64,000 nucleotides of DNA from Alcanivorax sp. Lineage in GTDB: Bacteria > Pseudomonadota > Gammaproteobacteria > Pseudomonadales > Alcanivoracaceae. The position numbers and the translations under genes are program-made. Location of the stretch: the NCBI GenBank assembly GCA_022565695.1, contig JAIUME010000001.1, forward strand, positions 186,001 through 250,000. The letters run 5' to 3'. Below the pieces are notes generated by a model that was given only the letters and a program-made list of their open reading frames with translations, made no database searches and had not been told where the DNA came from. Below, piece by piece: positions 45,712-54,397 of the stretch; position 1 is the stretch's first letter, and each line of letters starts with the position of its first letter.

Positions 45712-48700
45712 ATGAAATTTACCGACATCTTTATCCGCAAACCGGTGCTGGCCAGCGTGGTCAGCCTGTTCATCTTCCTGCTCGGCGTGCGCGCCGCCAT
45801 GGAGCTGAACGTGCGGCAGTATCCGGAGCTGCAGAATGCGGTGATCAGCGTGACCACCGCCTACATCGGCGCCGACGCTGACCTGATCCAGGGCTTTATC
45901 ACTGCGCCTCTGGAGCGGGAAATCGCCACCGCCGACGGCATTGATTACATCACCTCCAGCAGCTTCGGCGGTGTGTCCAGCATTCAGGCCTTCCTGCGCC
46001 TGGAGGCAGACGCCAACGAAGTGCTCACGCAGGTGGCCGCCAAGGTCAACAAACTGCGCGGCGAACTGCCGGCGGAATCCGAAGACCCGGTGGTGGAACT
46101 GGCCGAGGGCGACGCCACAGCGGCCATGTACCTGGCCTTCTACAGCGAAATTCTCGACAACAACCAGATCACCGACTACCTGGTGCGTGTGATCGAGCCG
46201 CTGCTGTCCACCGTGCCCGGCGTACAGCGCGCCGAGATCCTCGGTGGCCGCACCTTCGCCATGCGTATCTGGCTCAAGCCCGAGCGCATGACGGCGCTGG
46301 GCGTCACCGCCAGTGATGTGTATGGCGCCCTGCAGGCGAACAACGTGCTGTCCGCCGTGGGCTCCACCAAGGGCGCACTGGTGAGTGTCGACCTGACCGC
46401 ACAGACCGACCTGCAAACGACAGAGGAATTCGAGCGGTTGATCGTGCGCGAGGAAGGCGGCGCCATCATCCGCCTTGCGGATATTGCTGACATCGAACTG
46501 GGCGCAGAAAGCTACGGCACCACCGTCACCTTCGGCGATCAGGCCGCGACCTTTATCGGCATCGAAGTTGCCCCGGACGCCAACGCGCTGGACGTGATCC
46601 AGGCGGTGCGCGAAGTGTGGGACACCGACATCCTGCCCGAACTGCCCCAGGGCCTGTCGGCGGACATCCCCTACGACTCCACGGAATATATCCAGAGCGC
46701 CATCGACGAAGTACTGACCACCATCGTCGAAGCCGTGATCATCGTGATCGTGGTGATCTTCCTGTTCCTCGGGTCACTGCGCTCGGTGATCATTCCCACC
46801 GTGGCGGTGCCCTTGTCCATGGTCGGTGCTCTGTTCCTGATGCTGCTGATGGGCTTCTCCATCAACCTGCTGACGCTGCTGGCGATGGTGCTGGCTATCG
46901 GCATCGTGGTGGATGATGCGATCATCGTGCTGGAGAATATTCACCGGCATGTCGAGGAAGGCATGCAGCCCTACGACGCTGCCATTCAGGGCGCCCGCGA
47001 ACTCGCCTGGCCGGTGGTGGCCATGACCACCACGCTGGTGGCCGTGTACCTGCCCATCGGCTTTATCGGCGGCCTCAGTGGCACGCTGTTTGTGGAATTC
47101 GCCTTTACGCTGGCGGGCGCGGTGCTGCTCTCGGGGATTGTGGCACTGACCCTCTCGCCGATGCTGTGCAGCAAATTGCTCAAGCCGCATAACGAAAACG
47201 GCGGCAGCAAGCTGGAGAAATACCTCGACGGCAAATTCGAATCCCTGCGGCTGTCCTACCGCAACGGCCTGCATACCATGCTCAACGACAAGATCGTTGT
47301 AGCCGTGTTCGGTGCCATTGCGCTGGGCTCCTGTTACTTCCTGTTTATCAGCCTGCCGGAAGAACTGGCGCCCGAGGAAGACCAGGGCTTTATTCTGGCG
47401 TTCGCGGAATCCGATCCCTACACCACCATGGAATACTTCCAGAAAAACACCGAGAACCTGCGCCAGAAAGTGCAGGAGCTCCCGGAAATGGACAAGGTAT
47501 TCCTGATCAACGGCTTTGGCGGCGGCAGCGCCGGCAGCACCAGCGACGGCCTGGCCGGTATGGTGCTCAAGCCCTGGAACCAGCGCGAGCGCAGCACCAA
47601 ACAAGTGCTGGAAATGGACATCAACAATATCATCGGCACCATTCCGGGCTTGCAGCTGGCGGCCTTCCAGCCACCGCCGCTGCCCAGCGGTGGCGGTGGC
47701 GGCTTCCCGGTGGAATTCGTGATCGGCACCACGCAGCCGATCGCCGCCGCCAGTGAGCTGGTGCAACAGATCGTTGGCAAGGGCTTTGAAAGCGGCAAGT
47801 TCATCTTCCTCAACACCGACCTGAAGATCGACAAGCCGCGCTCGGAAATCGTCATCGACCGCGACAAGGCCGCAGCCATGGGTATCGACATGCGCAGCCT
47901 GAGCCAGGACATGTCCGCCATGCTGGCTGGCGGCTTCGCCAACCGCTTCGCCCTGGAAAATCGCTCTTACAAGGTGATCCCCCAGGTGCAGCGTAGCGAC
48001 CGCCTGAACCCGGAGCAGGTGCTGGATTACTACACCCGCACCCGCAGCGGCGAACTGGTGCAGCTGTCCACCTTTGCGACGCTCAAGAACACCGTGCAGC
48101 CGCAGCAGTTGAACCGCTTCCAGCAGCTCAACAGCATCACCATTTCCGCCGTACCCCGCCCGGGTGTGTCACTGGGCGAGGCACTGGGCGTGCTGGAAGA
48201 TGCCGCTGCCGAGATTCTGCCCCAGGGCTACCGCACTGACTACGCGGGCCAGTCTCGGCAGTTCCGCACCGAAGGCTCGCAGCTGATCCTGACGTTCTTC
48301 TTCGCGCTGGTGATCATCTATCTGGTACTGGCCGCGCAGTTCGAATCCTGGCGTGATCCGCTGGTGATGCTGGTGTCCGTGCCGATGTCCGTGTGCGGCG
48401 CCCTGCTGTGTATGGCGATCCTAAACATCGTCAGCGGCTTCGCCCAGATGGGCGGCCTCTACTGGCCCACCGCCTCCATGAACATCTATACCCAGGTGGG
48501 CCTGGTGACGCTGATCGGCGTGATCTCCAAGCACGGCATCCTGATCGTGGAGTTTGCCAACTCCCTGCAGGAACAGGGCCTGAGCAAACGCCGCGCCATC
48601 GAAGAAGCCACCTCCATCCGCCTGCGGCCGATCCTGATGACCACCGCCGCGCTGGTGCTGGCCATGGTGCCCCTGCTGATCGCCAGCGGCCCCGGCGCCG

Positions 48701-48852
48701 GCTCCCGCTTCGCCATGGGCTTCGTGATCGCCACCGGCATGACCCTGGGCACCCTGTTCACCCTCTTCGTCGTCCCCGCCATGTACCTCTACATCAGCAA
48801 GGACATGGGCAACACCGGCGAAGAAATGAGCGATTTGCAACCGGCGCATTAA
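45712..48852 (+). CDS. RND multidrug efflux transporter (HAE1/AcrB family)
   Basis: A 1046-residue proton-driven pump with 12 helices and two large periplasmic loops. It starts MKFTDIFIRKPVLASVVSLF. Helix 4 holds the proton-relay pair in GIVVDDAIIVLENIHRH near residue 400. The segment YPELQNAVISVTTAYIGADA near 38 and the C-terminal RLRPILMTTAALVLAMVPLL are family-typical. It is 20 bases after the adaptor. The acidic binding-pocket residues suggest the MexK/VmeQ-like branch rather than AcrB itself, but substrates are unknown. Confidence 0.94.
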   Translation: MKFTDIFIRKPVLASVVSLFIFLLGVRAAMELNVRQYPELQNAVISVTTAYIGADADLIQGFITAPLEREIATADGIDYITSSSFGGVSSIQAFLRLEADANEVLTQVAAKVNKLRGELPAESEDPVVELAEGDATAAMYLAFYSEILDNNQITDYLVRVIEPLLSTVPGVQRAEILGGRTFAMRIWLKPERMTALGVTASDVYGALQANNVLSAVGSTKGALVSVDLTAQTDLQTTEEFERLIVREEGGAIIRLADIADIELGAESYGTTVTFGDQAATFIGIEVAPDANALDVIQAVREVWDTDILPELPQGLSADIPYDSTEYIQSAIDEVLTTIVEAVIIVIVVIFLFLGSLRSVIIPTVAVPLSMVGALFLMLLMGFSINLLTLLAMVLAIGIVVDDAIIVLENIHRHVEEGMQPYDAAIQGARELAWPVVAMTTTLVAVYLPIGFIGGLSGTLFVEFAFTLAGAVLLSGIVALTLSPMLCSKLLKPHNENGGSKLEKYLDGKFESLRLSYRNGLHTMLNDKIVVAVFGAIALGSCYFLFISLPEELAPEEDQGFILAFAESDPYTTMEYFQKNTENLRQKVQELPEMDKVFLINGFGGGSAGSTSDGLAGMVLKPWNQRERSTKQVLEMDINNIIGTIPGLQLAAFQPPPLPSGGGGGFPVEFVIGTTQPIAAASELVQQIVGKGFESGKFIFLNTDLKIDKPRSEIVIDRDKAAAMGIDMRSLSQDMSAMLAGGFANRFALENRSYKVIPQVQRSDRLNPEQVLDYYTRTRSGELVQLSTFATLKNTVQPQQLNRFQQLNSITISAVPRPGVSLGEALGVLEDAAAEILPQGYRTDYAGQSRQFRTEGSQLILTFFFALVIIYLVLAAQFESWRDPLVMLVSVPMSVCGALLCMAILNIVSGFAQMGGLYWPTASMNIYTQVGLVTLIGVISKHGILIVEFANSLQEQGLSKRRAIEEATSIRLRPILMTTAALVLAMVPLLIASGPGAGSRFAMGFVIATGMTLGTLFTLFVVPAMYLYISKDMGNTGEEMSDLQPAH

Positions 48853-49212
48853 GCCCAACCTCAGCACACCCTGCCCCCGTAGGGTGTGCTGAGCCGCGTA
48901 GGGTGTGCTGAACAAAGTGAAGCGCACCATATGCCCAAATTCACTGCCGCACTTTGGTAATAACCCCCCAAACAAACCCAAAACGCCCTGCCTCAACTTC
49001 GGTTGTTGCCGGAAGTCCGCGGGTGCGGTGCGCTTCGCTGCGCTCAGCAGCACCCTACGGAGCTCCGCACACCCCTCGCCCCATCCCCCGCCCCTCGCAG
49101 CCGCCCCATCCCAAACCCATACCCCACAGCCCCCTACCACCCCACCTCACATCCCAGTACCCTTGTCCCCGACCCAACCCCCCATGCCACAACCCCAGGG
49201 AGCCCCACCCCC
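48853..49212. repeat. REP-like repeat cluster and C-rich bioA leader (360-bp gap)
   Basis: A perfect 13-bp hairpin follows the RND stop: CTCAGCACACCCT (48860–48872) with AGGGTGTGCTGAG (48881–48893). CGTAGGGTGTGCTGA is then repeated directly at about 48897, followed by AGTGAAGCGCACC, and appears inverted as CTCAGCAGCACCCTACG at about 49040–49056. This is the form of a dispersed intergenic palindromic element common in gammaproteobacteria. From 49060 to 49212 the plus strand is extremely C-rich and nearly free of G, leading straight into bioA. No gene is seen. Confidence 0.7.
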
Positions 49213-50565
49213 ATGACCAGCAACCGCGACATCATCGAGCGAGACCTGCAAGTCCTCTGGCACCCCTGCACCCAGATGAAGGATCACGAGACCCTCCCCC
49301 TGATCCCGATCAAACGCGGCGAAGGCGTGTGGCTGGAAGACTTCGACGGCAACCGCTATATCGATGCCGTCAGCTCCTGGTGGGTCAACCTGTTCGGCCA
49401 CGCCAACCCGCGCATCAACCAGGCCGTGCACGAACAACTGGATCAACTCGAACACGTCATCCTGGCCGGCTTCTCCCACGAACCCGTCGTCGCCCTGTCC
49501 GAACAACTCGTGGCCATCACCCCCCCGGGCCTGGACCGCGTGTTCTACGCCGACAACGGCTCCTCGGGCATCGAAGTCGCCCTCAAGATGAGCTTTCACT
49601 ACTGGCAGAACGTCGGCAAATCCCGCAAACACCGCTTCGTGACCCTGGGCAACAGCTACCACGGCGAAACCCTCGCCGCCCTGTCCGTCGGCGACGTGGA
49701 CCTTTACAAAGCCACCTACAAACCCCTGCTGATGGAAGTCCACACCGCCCCCAGCCCGGACTGCTTTTACCGTGAGGAAGGCGAAAGCTGGGAAGCCTAT
49801 TCCCGCCGCCAGTTCCTCGGCATGAAAGCGATCCTCGCCGAACACCACGACGAGATCTGCGCCGTCATCGTCGAGCCCCTGGTGCAATGCGCCGGCGGCA
49901 TGCGCATGTACCACCCCATATACCTCAAGCTCCTGCGCGACGCCTGCGACAAATACGGCGTGCACCTGATCGCCGACGAAATCGCCGTCGGCTTCGGCCG
50001 CACCGGCACCCTGTTCGCCTGCGAACAGGCCGGCATCACCCCCGACTTCATGGCCCTCTCCAAAGGCCTGACCGCCGGCTACCTGCCGCTGTGCGCCGTA
50101 CTGACCAGCAACGAGATCTACAACGCCTTCTACGACGACTACAACACCATGCGTGCCTTCCTGCACTCCCACAGCTTCACCGGCAACCCCCTGGCCTGCG
50201 CCGCCGCCCTCGCCACCCTGAAAATCTTCGAGACCGACGACGTGATCACCGAGAACCAGAAACTGGCCACCCACATGCGCCAGGCCCTGACCCGCTTCGA
50301 AGACCACCCCCACGTCGCCGAAGTGCGCCAGACCGGCATGATCGCCGCACTGGAAATGGTCAAGAACAAAAAGACCCGCGAGACCTACGACTGGCAAGAA
50401 CGCCGCGGCCTGCGCGTTTACCAGCACGCCCTGAGCCAACAGGCCCTGCTGCGCCCGCTGGGCAACGTTACCTACTTCATGCCCCCCTACGTGATCACGC
50501 CAGAACAGATCGACCACCTGGCCAACGTGGCCTGGGACGGCATCAACCTCGCCACGCAGGACTGA
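49213..50565 (+). CDS. bioA: adenosylmethionine–8-amino-7-oxononanoate aminotransferase
   Basis: A 450-residue PLP aminotransferase of class III that makes 7,8-diaminopelargonate in biotin synthesis, using SAM as amino donor. Features: LWHPCTQMKDHETLP near residue 14 (BioA-specific), DFDGNRYIDAVSSWWVNLFG near 43, the PLP-phosphate loop DNGSSGIEVALKM near 115, LIADEIAVGFGRTG near 250 and the lysine in ALSKGLTAGYLP near 280. The frame is open 210 bases upstream, but family alignment picks the ATG at 49213. The other bio genes are not adjacent. Confidence 0.94.
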   Translation: MTSNRDIIERDLQVLWHPCTQMKDHETLPLIPIKRGEGVWLEDFDGNRYIDAVSSWWVNLFGHANPRINQAVHEQLDQLEHVILAGFSHEPVVALSEQLVAITPPGLDRVFYADNGSSGIEVALKMSFHYWQNVGKSRKHRFVTLGNSYHGETLAALSVGDVDLYKATYKPLLMEVHTAPSPDCFYREEGESWEAYSRRQFLGMKAILAEHHDEICAVIVEPLVQCAGGMRMYHPIYLKLLRDACDKYGVHLIADEIAVGFGRTGTLFACEQAGITPDFMALSKGLTAGYLPLCAVLTSNEIYNAFYDDYNTMRAFLHSHSFTGNPLACAAALATLKIFETDDVITENQKLATHMRQALTRFEDHPHVAEVRQTGMIAALEMVKNKKTRETYDWQERRGLRVYQHALSQQALLRPLGNVTYFMPPYVITPEQIDHLANVAWDGINLATQD

Positions 50566-50566
50566 C

Positions 50567-51283
50567 ATGCGCCGCTTCTACGACAACCAGCCCCTCACCC
50601 CCGGCCAGACCACCGACCTGGGGCCCGACGCCAGCCACCACATCGGCCGCGTCCTGCGCATGCAACCCGGCGACACCCTGACCCTGTTCAACGGCCAGGG
50701 CGGCGAATGGCAAGCCTGCATCACCACCATCAGCAAGAAAGCCGTGACGGTGGACGTGGGCGACCACCACAGCGACAACCGCACCGCGCCAATGGCTGTG
50801 ACCGTCGCCCTGCCCCTGATCAAGGGCGAACGCATGGACTACGCCCTGCAGAAGGCCACCGAACTCGGCGCCGCGCAATTCCAGCTGCTGACCACCGAAC
50901 GCACCGACGTGCGCCTGGACGGCGACCGCCTGGACAAGAAGCTGCGCCACTGGCAGCAGGTGGTGATTAGCGCCTGTGAGCAATGTGGTATGAACCAGGT
51001 GCCCACGGTGCAGGCACCCCAGACCCTGCCCACCTTTCTGGCCGACTGCGACACCCCGCTGCGCCTGATTGCCCATCCCGGCGAACAATCCCTGCCCGCC
51101 AGCGCACTCACGGGGCGTACCTCCCTCACCCTGCTGACTGGCCCGGAGGGGGGCTTCTCTGATCAGGAACTGCTAGCTGCCCGTGAGGCAGGTTTTCAGG
51201 CGTTTGCGTTGGGGAATCGGGTGCTGCGTGCGGAGACGGCGCCGACGGCGCTGCTGGCCGCGCTGTGGGTAATGCTGGGCTGA
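50567..51283 (+). CDS. rsmE: 16S rRNA (uracil-1498-N3)-methyltransferase RsmE
   Basis: A 238-residue SPOUT-class methyltransferase. The N-terminal PUA-like part contains HHIGRVLRMQPGDTLTLFNG; the knot domain has ELGAAQFQLLTTERT near 103, the SAM loop LLTGPEGGFSDQEL near 190 and ALGNRVLRAETAPTALLAAL at the end. It starts one base after the bioA stop, so the two are co-transcribed. It is the last gene before the AT-rich island. Confidence 0.95.
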   Translation: MRRFYDNQPLTPGQTTDLGPDASHHIGRVLRMQPGDTLTLFNGQGGEWQACITTISKKAVTVDVGDHHSDNRTAPMAVTVALPLIKGERMDYALQKATELGAAQFQLLTTERTDVRLDGDRLDKKLRHWQQVVISACEQCGMNQVPTVQAPQTLPTFLADCDTPLRLIAHPGEQSLPASALTGRTSLTLLTGPEGGFSDQELLAAREAGFQAFALGNRVLRAETAPTALLAALWVMLG

Positions 51284-51375
51284 AATGTGGTTGCCATCAC
51301 ATTTTTGACGGGGCAGTATCGGGACAGGGTTACTGGCATGCCGGACAAGCGCTCATGAGAAGTGCTGCCAGCTTC
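51284..51375. repeat. dispersed 85-bp repeat, copy 1 (left of the island)
   Basis: The segment at about 51294–51367 (CGGGGCAGTATCGGGACAGG, GTTACTGGCATG, CGCTCA, GCTGC) reappears at about 60215–60285 with roughly 80% identity over about 85 bases. It is not part of a recognisable gene in either place. The remaining gap to the next gene at 51696 drops sharply in GC and contains no gene I can support. Confidence 0.65.
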
Positions 51376-51695
51376 GCCAACATCAATACGCTGAGACACA
51401 GGATACTCGCCGCTGCATGGGATGATGCGTGGGATTTCGGGTAGGGCGGTAGCGTGTCTGGGGAACCGGCTGGTTTGGACAGTGCTATTGAATTGGAAAA
51501 AGAAGAAGTCACGCGAACAGGCGGGCGCTGAATCTGAACCTATCAAACCATCTGATTTGATCGAATCATTCATCATTATACATGTCGATATACAGTGATA
51601 GGCCGCGTGCGTCGTTATTCAATATAGGCACACGCGTCCTAATACCTGTTAGGCATACGCAGATTGAATCGAGATATATAAAATTGGAGAGTAGA

Positions 51696-52889
51696 GTGAG
51701 TGACGAAAACATTGAGTTTAAGGAAGATGAAGAGCAGCTTGAGTCGGATGAAGACATTGGCTCACTTGATCAAATTTCTTTCTCATCTGCAGTTGTCAGT
51801 GGGAATGACTGGACAACAGAAACTCTTCTCAGTCAAATTAATAAGCAGAACATTCTACTGAATCCTGATTTCCAGCGGAGAGATGCATGGGACAAAAAGA
51901 GAAAAAGTAAATTTATTGAGTCTTTGATACTAGGGCTACCCATTCCACAAGTTGTGTTGGCTGAGTCTAAAGAACGAAGAGGCTCATATATTGTTTTGGA
52001 TGGAAAACAGCGCCTGCTAAGCATTCGACAATTTTCGGCTGATGCTGATGATGAGATTTATGAGCAGTTAAAATTAACTGGCCTAGAAATAAGAAAAGAT
52101 CTGAATCGAAAAAGCCTCCAAAACCTTAGGAGTGATCTTGACTTATTCGATGATTTGTCTGCGTTTGAGAATCAACCTATCAGGACAGTGGTTATCAAAA
52201 ACTGGCCTAACGAAGATTTTTTGTACCATGTTTTTTTGAGACTGAACACTGGGAGCGTGCCTCTTTCACCTCAAGAATTAAGACAGGCTCTTCATCCTGG
52301 ACCATTTGTTAGCTTTCTGGACCGCTCCTCTTCAAATAGCGATGCTCTACGGGAAATATTAAAATTGAAGAATCCTGACTTTAGGATGAGGGATGCGGAG
52401 TTGCTGCTAAGGTTTTTTGCTTTCAAAAACTTTCTTTATAAATATGGTGGCACATTAAAGAAATTTCTTGATGATACTTGCAAGAACCTAAATGAGAGCT
52501 GGGAAGAAAAAGAAGAAATGATTTCCGTTCAGCTGGAATCTTTCGAAATCGCTCACAGATTCATTAAATCTATATTTAAAGGAAATGAGTACAGGAAATG
52601 GAGTGGTTCCTCATATGAGTCGAGATTTAACAGAGCAGTATTTGATGTTTTAATTTTGTCTTTTGTTGACGAAGAGGTCAGAGCCTTATCAGCAGGAAGG
52701 GAAGGTGAAATCGAGTCAGCTTATATAAATATCTGCAACGAAAATAAGGAATTCATGGCATCTATCGAGTCAACGACTAAGAGTTTGTCAGCGACGCAAA
52801 TAAGAATCTCTACTTGGTTCGAGGTGTTGAATGATCTTTTAGGCTCACATCTACACGTTCCAAAATTAATAGACAATCGCATTGTGTAA
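51696..52889 (+). CDS. DUF262-domain protein (ParB/GmrS-like N-terminal type)
   Basis: A 397-residue protein. The DUF262 core spans about residues 35–260: TLLSQINKQNILLNPDFQRR near 44, KKRKSKFIESLILGLPIPQV near 67, and YIVLDGKQRLLSI near 98, where D-G-K-Q-R replaces the usual D-G-Q-Q-R nucleotide-hydrolysis motif. HVFLRLNTGSVPLSPQELRQA is the second conserved block. No C-terminal HNH (DUF1524) nuclease is present, unlike GmrSD. The first 25 residues are strongly acidic. GGAGA precedes the GTG start by five bases. Codon use is AT-rich. The next gene, 16 bases on, encodes a HEPN protein, which suggests a two-gene defence or toxin module. Confidence 0.85.
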   Translation: MSDENIEFKEDEEQLESDEDIGSLDQISFSSAVVSGNDWTTETLLSQINKQNILLNPDFQRRDAWDKKRKSKFIESLILGLPIPQVVLAESKERRGSYIVLDGKQRLLSIRQFSADADDEIYEQLKLTGLEIRKDLNRKSLQNLRSDLDLFDDLSAFENQPIRTVVIKNWPNEDFLYHVFLRLNTGSVPLSPQELRQALHPGPFVSFLDRSSSNSDALREILKLKNPDFRMRDAELLLRFFAFKNFLYKYGGTLKKFLDDTCKNLNESWEEKEEMISVQLESFEIAHRFIKSIFKGNEYRKWSGSSYESRFNRAVFDVLILSFVDEEVRALSAGREGEIESAYINICNENKEFMASIESTTKSLSATQIRISTWFEVLNDLLGSHLHVPKLIDNRIV

Positions 52890-52905
52890 AGGGGGGATTG
52901 GCATT

Positions 52906-53556
52906 ATGCGTTTGTCTAACCGATTTGAAGAGCTTAAAAGTAGACTAGGAGAGCTTCGCCTCCATCTTTTACCTGTGAATTTTTCTCCAACTGGAGACTA
53001 TACTGATAAGCAGCAAGATAGAGCTAGAGGCTATCGGTTGCTTGTTCATGCGGAAATTGAATCTTATTTAGAAGATGTATCTAGAGAAACTGTCACTCAA
53101 GCTATACACGACTGGAAAAAAAGTAACAAGCCATCTAACATTATCGTGTCATTTTTAGCTGCATATCATTCTAGTTGGAGTGTGACTGAGGAAATTAAAA
53201 ACGAAGAAATCATTCAAATTGCCAAGTCAAGAAAAAGTGCTAGGGACTCGGTCGTTGAAGTAATTGATCTGGCCCAAAAGCAATTCACTCAAAAACTCAA
53301 AGGCAATCACGGGATCAAAGAAAAGAACTTTAAAACTCTTATTATACCGACTGGAATAGATATTGGCTCTCTTGATCAAACTTGGCTAACAAATATTGAT
53401 AGCTTTGGAACAAAAAGAGGGGAGGTCGCGCACAAGGCTAAGCGAACCCAAGGAACTATAAATCCAAAAGATGAATTTGAATCGGTACAGGCGCTATTGA
53501 ATGGAATTGAAGATTTGGACAAAAAAATTGTACAGCTGAGAAGTGAAAGTGCCTAA
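52906..53556 (+). CDS. HEPN-domain ribonuclease-like protein
   Basis: A 216-residue, mostly helical protein. An early helix, RGYRLLVHAEIESYLEDVSR (residues 41–60), and the later FGTKRGEVAHKAK (168–179) match the layout of HEPN proteins of the RiboL-PSP/MAE_28990 type. The catalytic R-x4-H motif is R171-GEVA-H176. Many HEPN proteins are toxin RNases activated on infection. The ATG at 52906 follows a GGGGGG; the frame is open slightly upstream. It is the second gene of a pair with the DUF262 protein and AT-rich like it. Confidence 0.8.
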   Translation: MRLSNRFEELKSRLGELRLHLLPVNFSPTGDYTDKQQDRARGYRLLVHAEIESYLEDVSRETVTQAIHDWKKSNKPSNIIVSFLAAYHSSWSVTEEIKNEEIIQIAKSRKSARDSVVEVIDLAQKQFTQKLKGNHGIKEKNFKTLIIPTGIDIGSLDQTWLTNIDSFGTKRGEVAHKAKRTQGTINPKDEFESVQALLNGIEDLDKKIVQLRSESA

Positions 53557-53772
53557 CAAAGTGCTGCTAGGGGAAATTGTAGTTCCCCCGCTTTGACGGA
53601 CACCTTCTGCTAACCGATGGACTTGCCACGGTATCGTAGGCACTTCTACGCTAGACTTGGGCTTTCGCCAGGCCGCACGGCCTTCCACGGGTCCAATCTC
53701 TAGGTTGCAGGCGGATCATGTGGTGACTGTCCGCGCCTTGAAGATCTTACCTCCTGAGAAAGAAAGGCAAAC
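53557..53772. other. gene-free GC-richer patch inside the island
   Basis: This 216-bp stretch is clearly GC-richer than the genes on its left. It encodes no supportable gene. It contains CGGACACCTTCTGCTAACCG and a C/G-rich inverted segment GGCCGCACGGCC. It may be a scar of a mobile element, but I see no terminal repeats or transposase remnant that proves it. Confidence 0.4.
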
Positions 53773-54298
53773 ATGGGTAAGATCAAGACATCCGGCCCAT
53801 ATGGCTTTGGTTAGATCAAGCCCAACAATTGACGACATCCGGAATAATATAAACGGCATCTACATCTGGTGCATACGCAACCCGGAAGGTGTCTATCGCA
53901 TTCACTATATCGGAGAAGCGGCCAATGTTGTCGACCGGCTACGCGGGCACCGCAATGGCCAGCTGACGGCTAACTATATCGGCTTCTGCCTGGACGGACT
54001 TAAGCGAAACATCAAAATCCTCATGCACCGCGCAAGGTAGGGGATGATACTCAAGTATGCATCTATTGATAGGCAGGAGTTTAACGAGGCTCTGCTCGGG
54101 ACAATGAGCGTCTTTTACACAGATTTGGGTCGAACAGCGGACGAGCATCTGCGCTGCCGATATGAGTATCCACTATGCATGGCTGTTGAAGAACATGGTC
54201 AGAACATACTGGATGTGGGCGGTGACCGGGGTGCGGTTGCCATGGACTGTGGCGCAGAAAATACTGAAGGACTTCACGATGGATTGCTGCATGTTTAA
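53773..54298 (+). pseudogene. GIY-YIG nuclease-family pseudogene
   Basis: The coding sense begins at ATG 53773 (MGKIKTSGPYGFG) behind AGAAAGG. It continues only in another frame as LVRSSPTIDDIRNNINGIYIW, so there is a frameshift near 53805–53815. The GIY-YIG core is clear: GIYIWCI, HYIGEAANVVDRLRGHRNGQL. A TAG at 54038–54040 interrupts the same frame, which resumes with KYASIDRQEFNEALLGTMSV and continues to CMAVEEHGQNILDVGG and stop at 54298. One frameshift plus one amber codon make a functional protein unlikely. Confidence 0.75.
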
Positions 54299-54397
54299 CT
54301 AGGAAATTCAGGGCTCATCTATAACGTCTACTCTATAGGGACAAGCCCGCCTTGAGTATCATGAACATCCAAAATGAAAAGTATATTGAGGCAAAAC

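Noticed and set aside
46774-50568. Long minus-strand frames opposite the RND pump and bioA
   Set aside because: His/Gln- or Val/Gly-rich low-complexity translations with no motifs; clear antisense shadows.
53557-53700. Possible integron attC-like or insertion-sequence end
   Set aside because: A GCCTAACAA-like string is present, but no paired inverse core, integrase or terminal repeats could be found.
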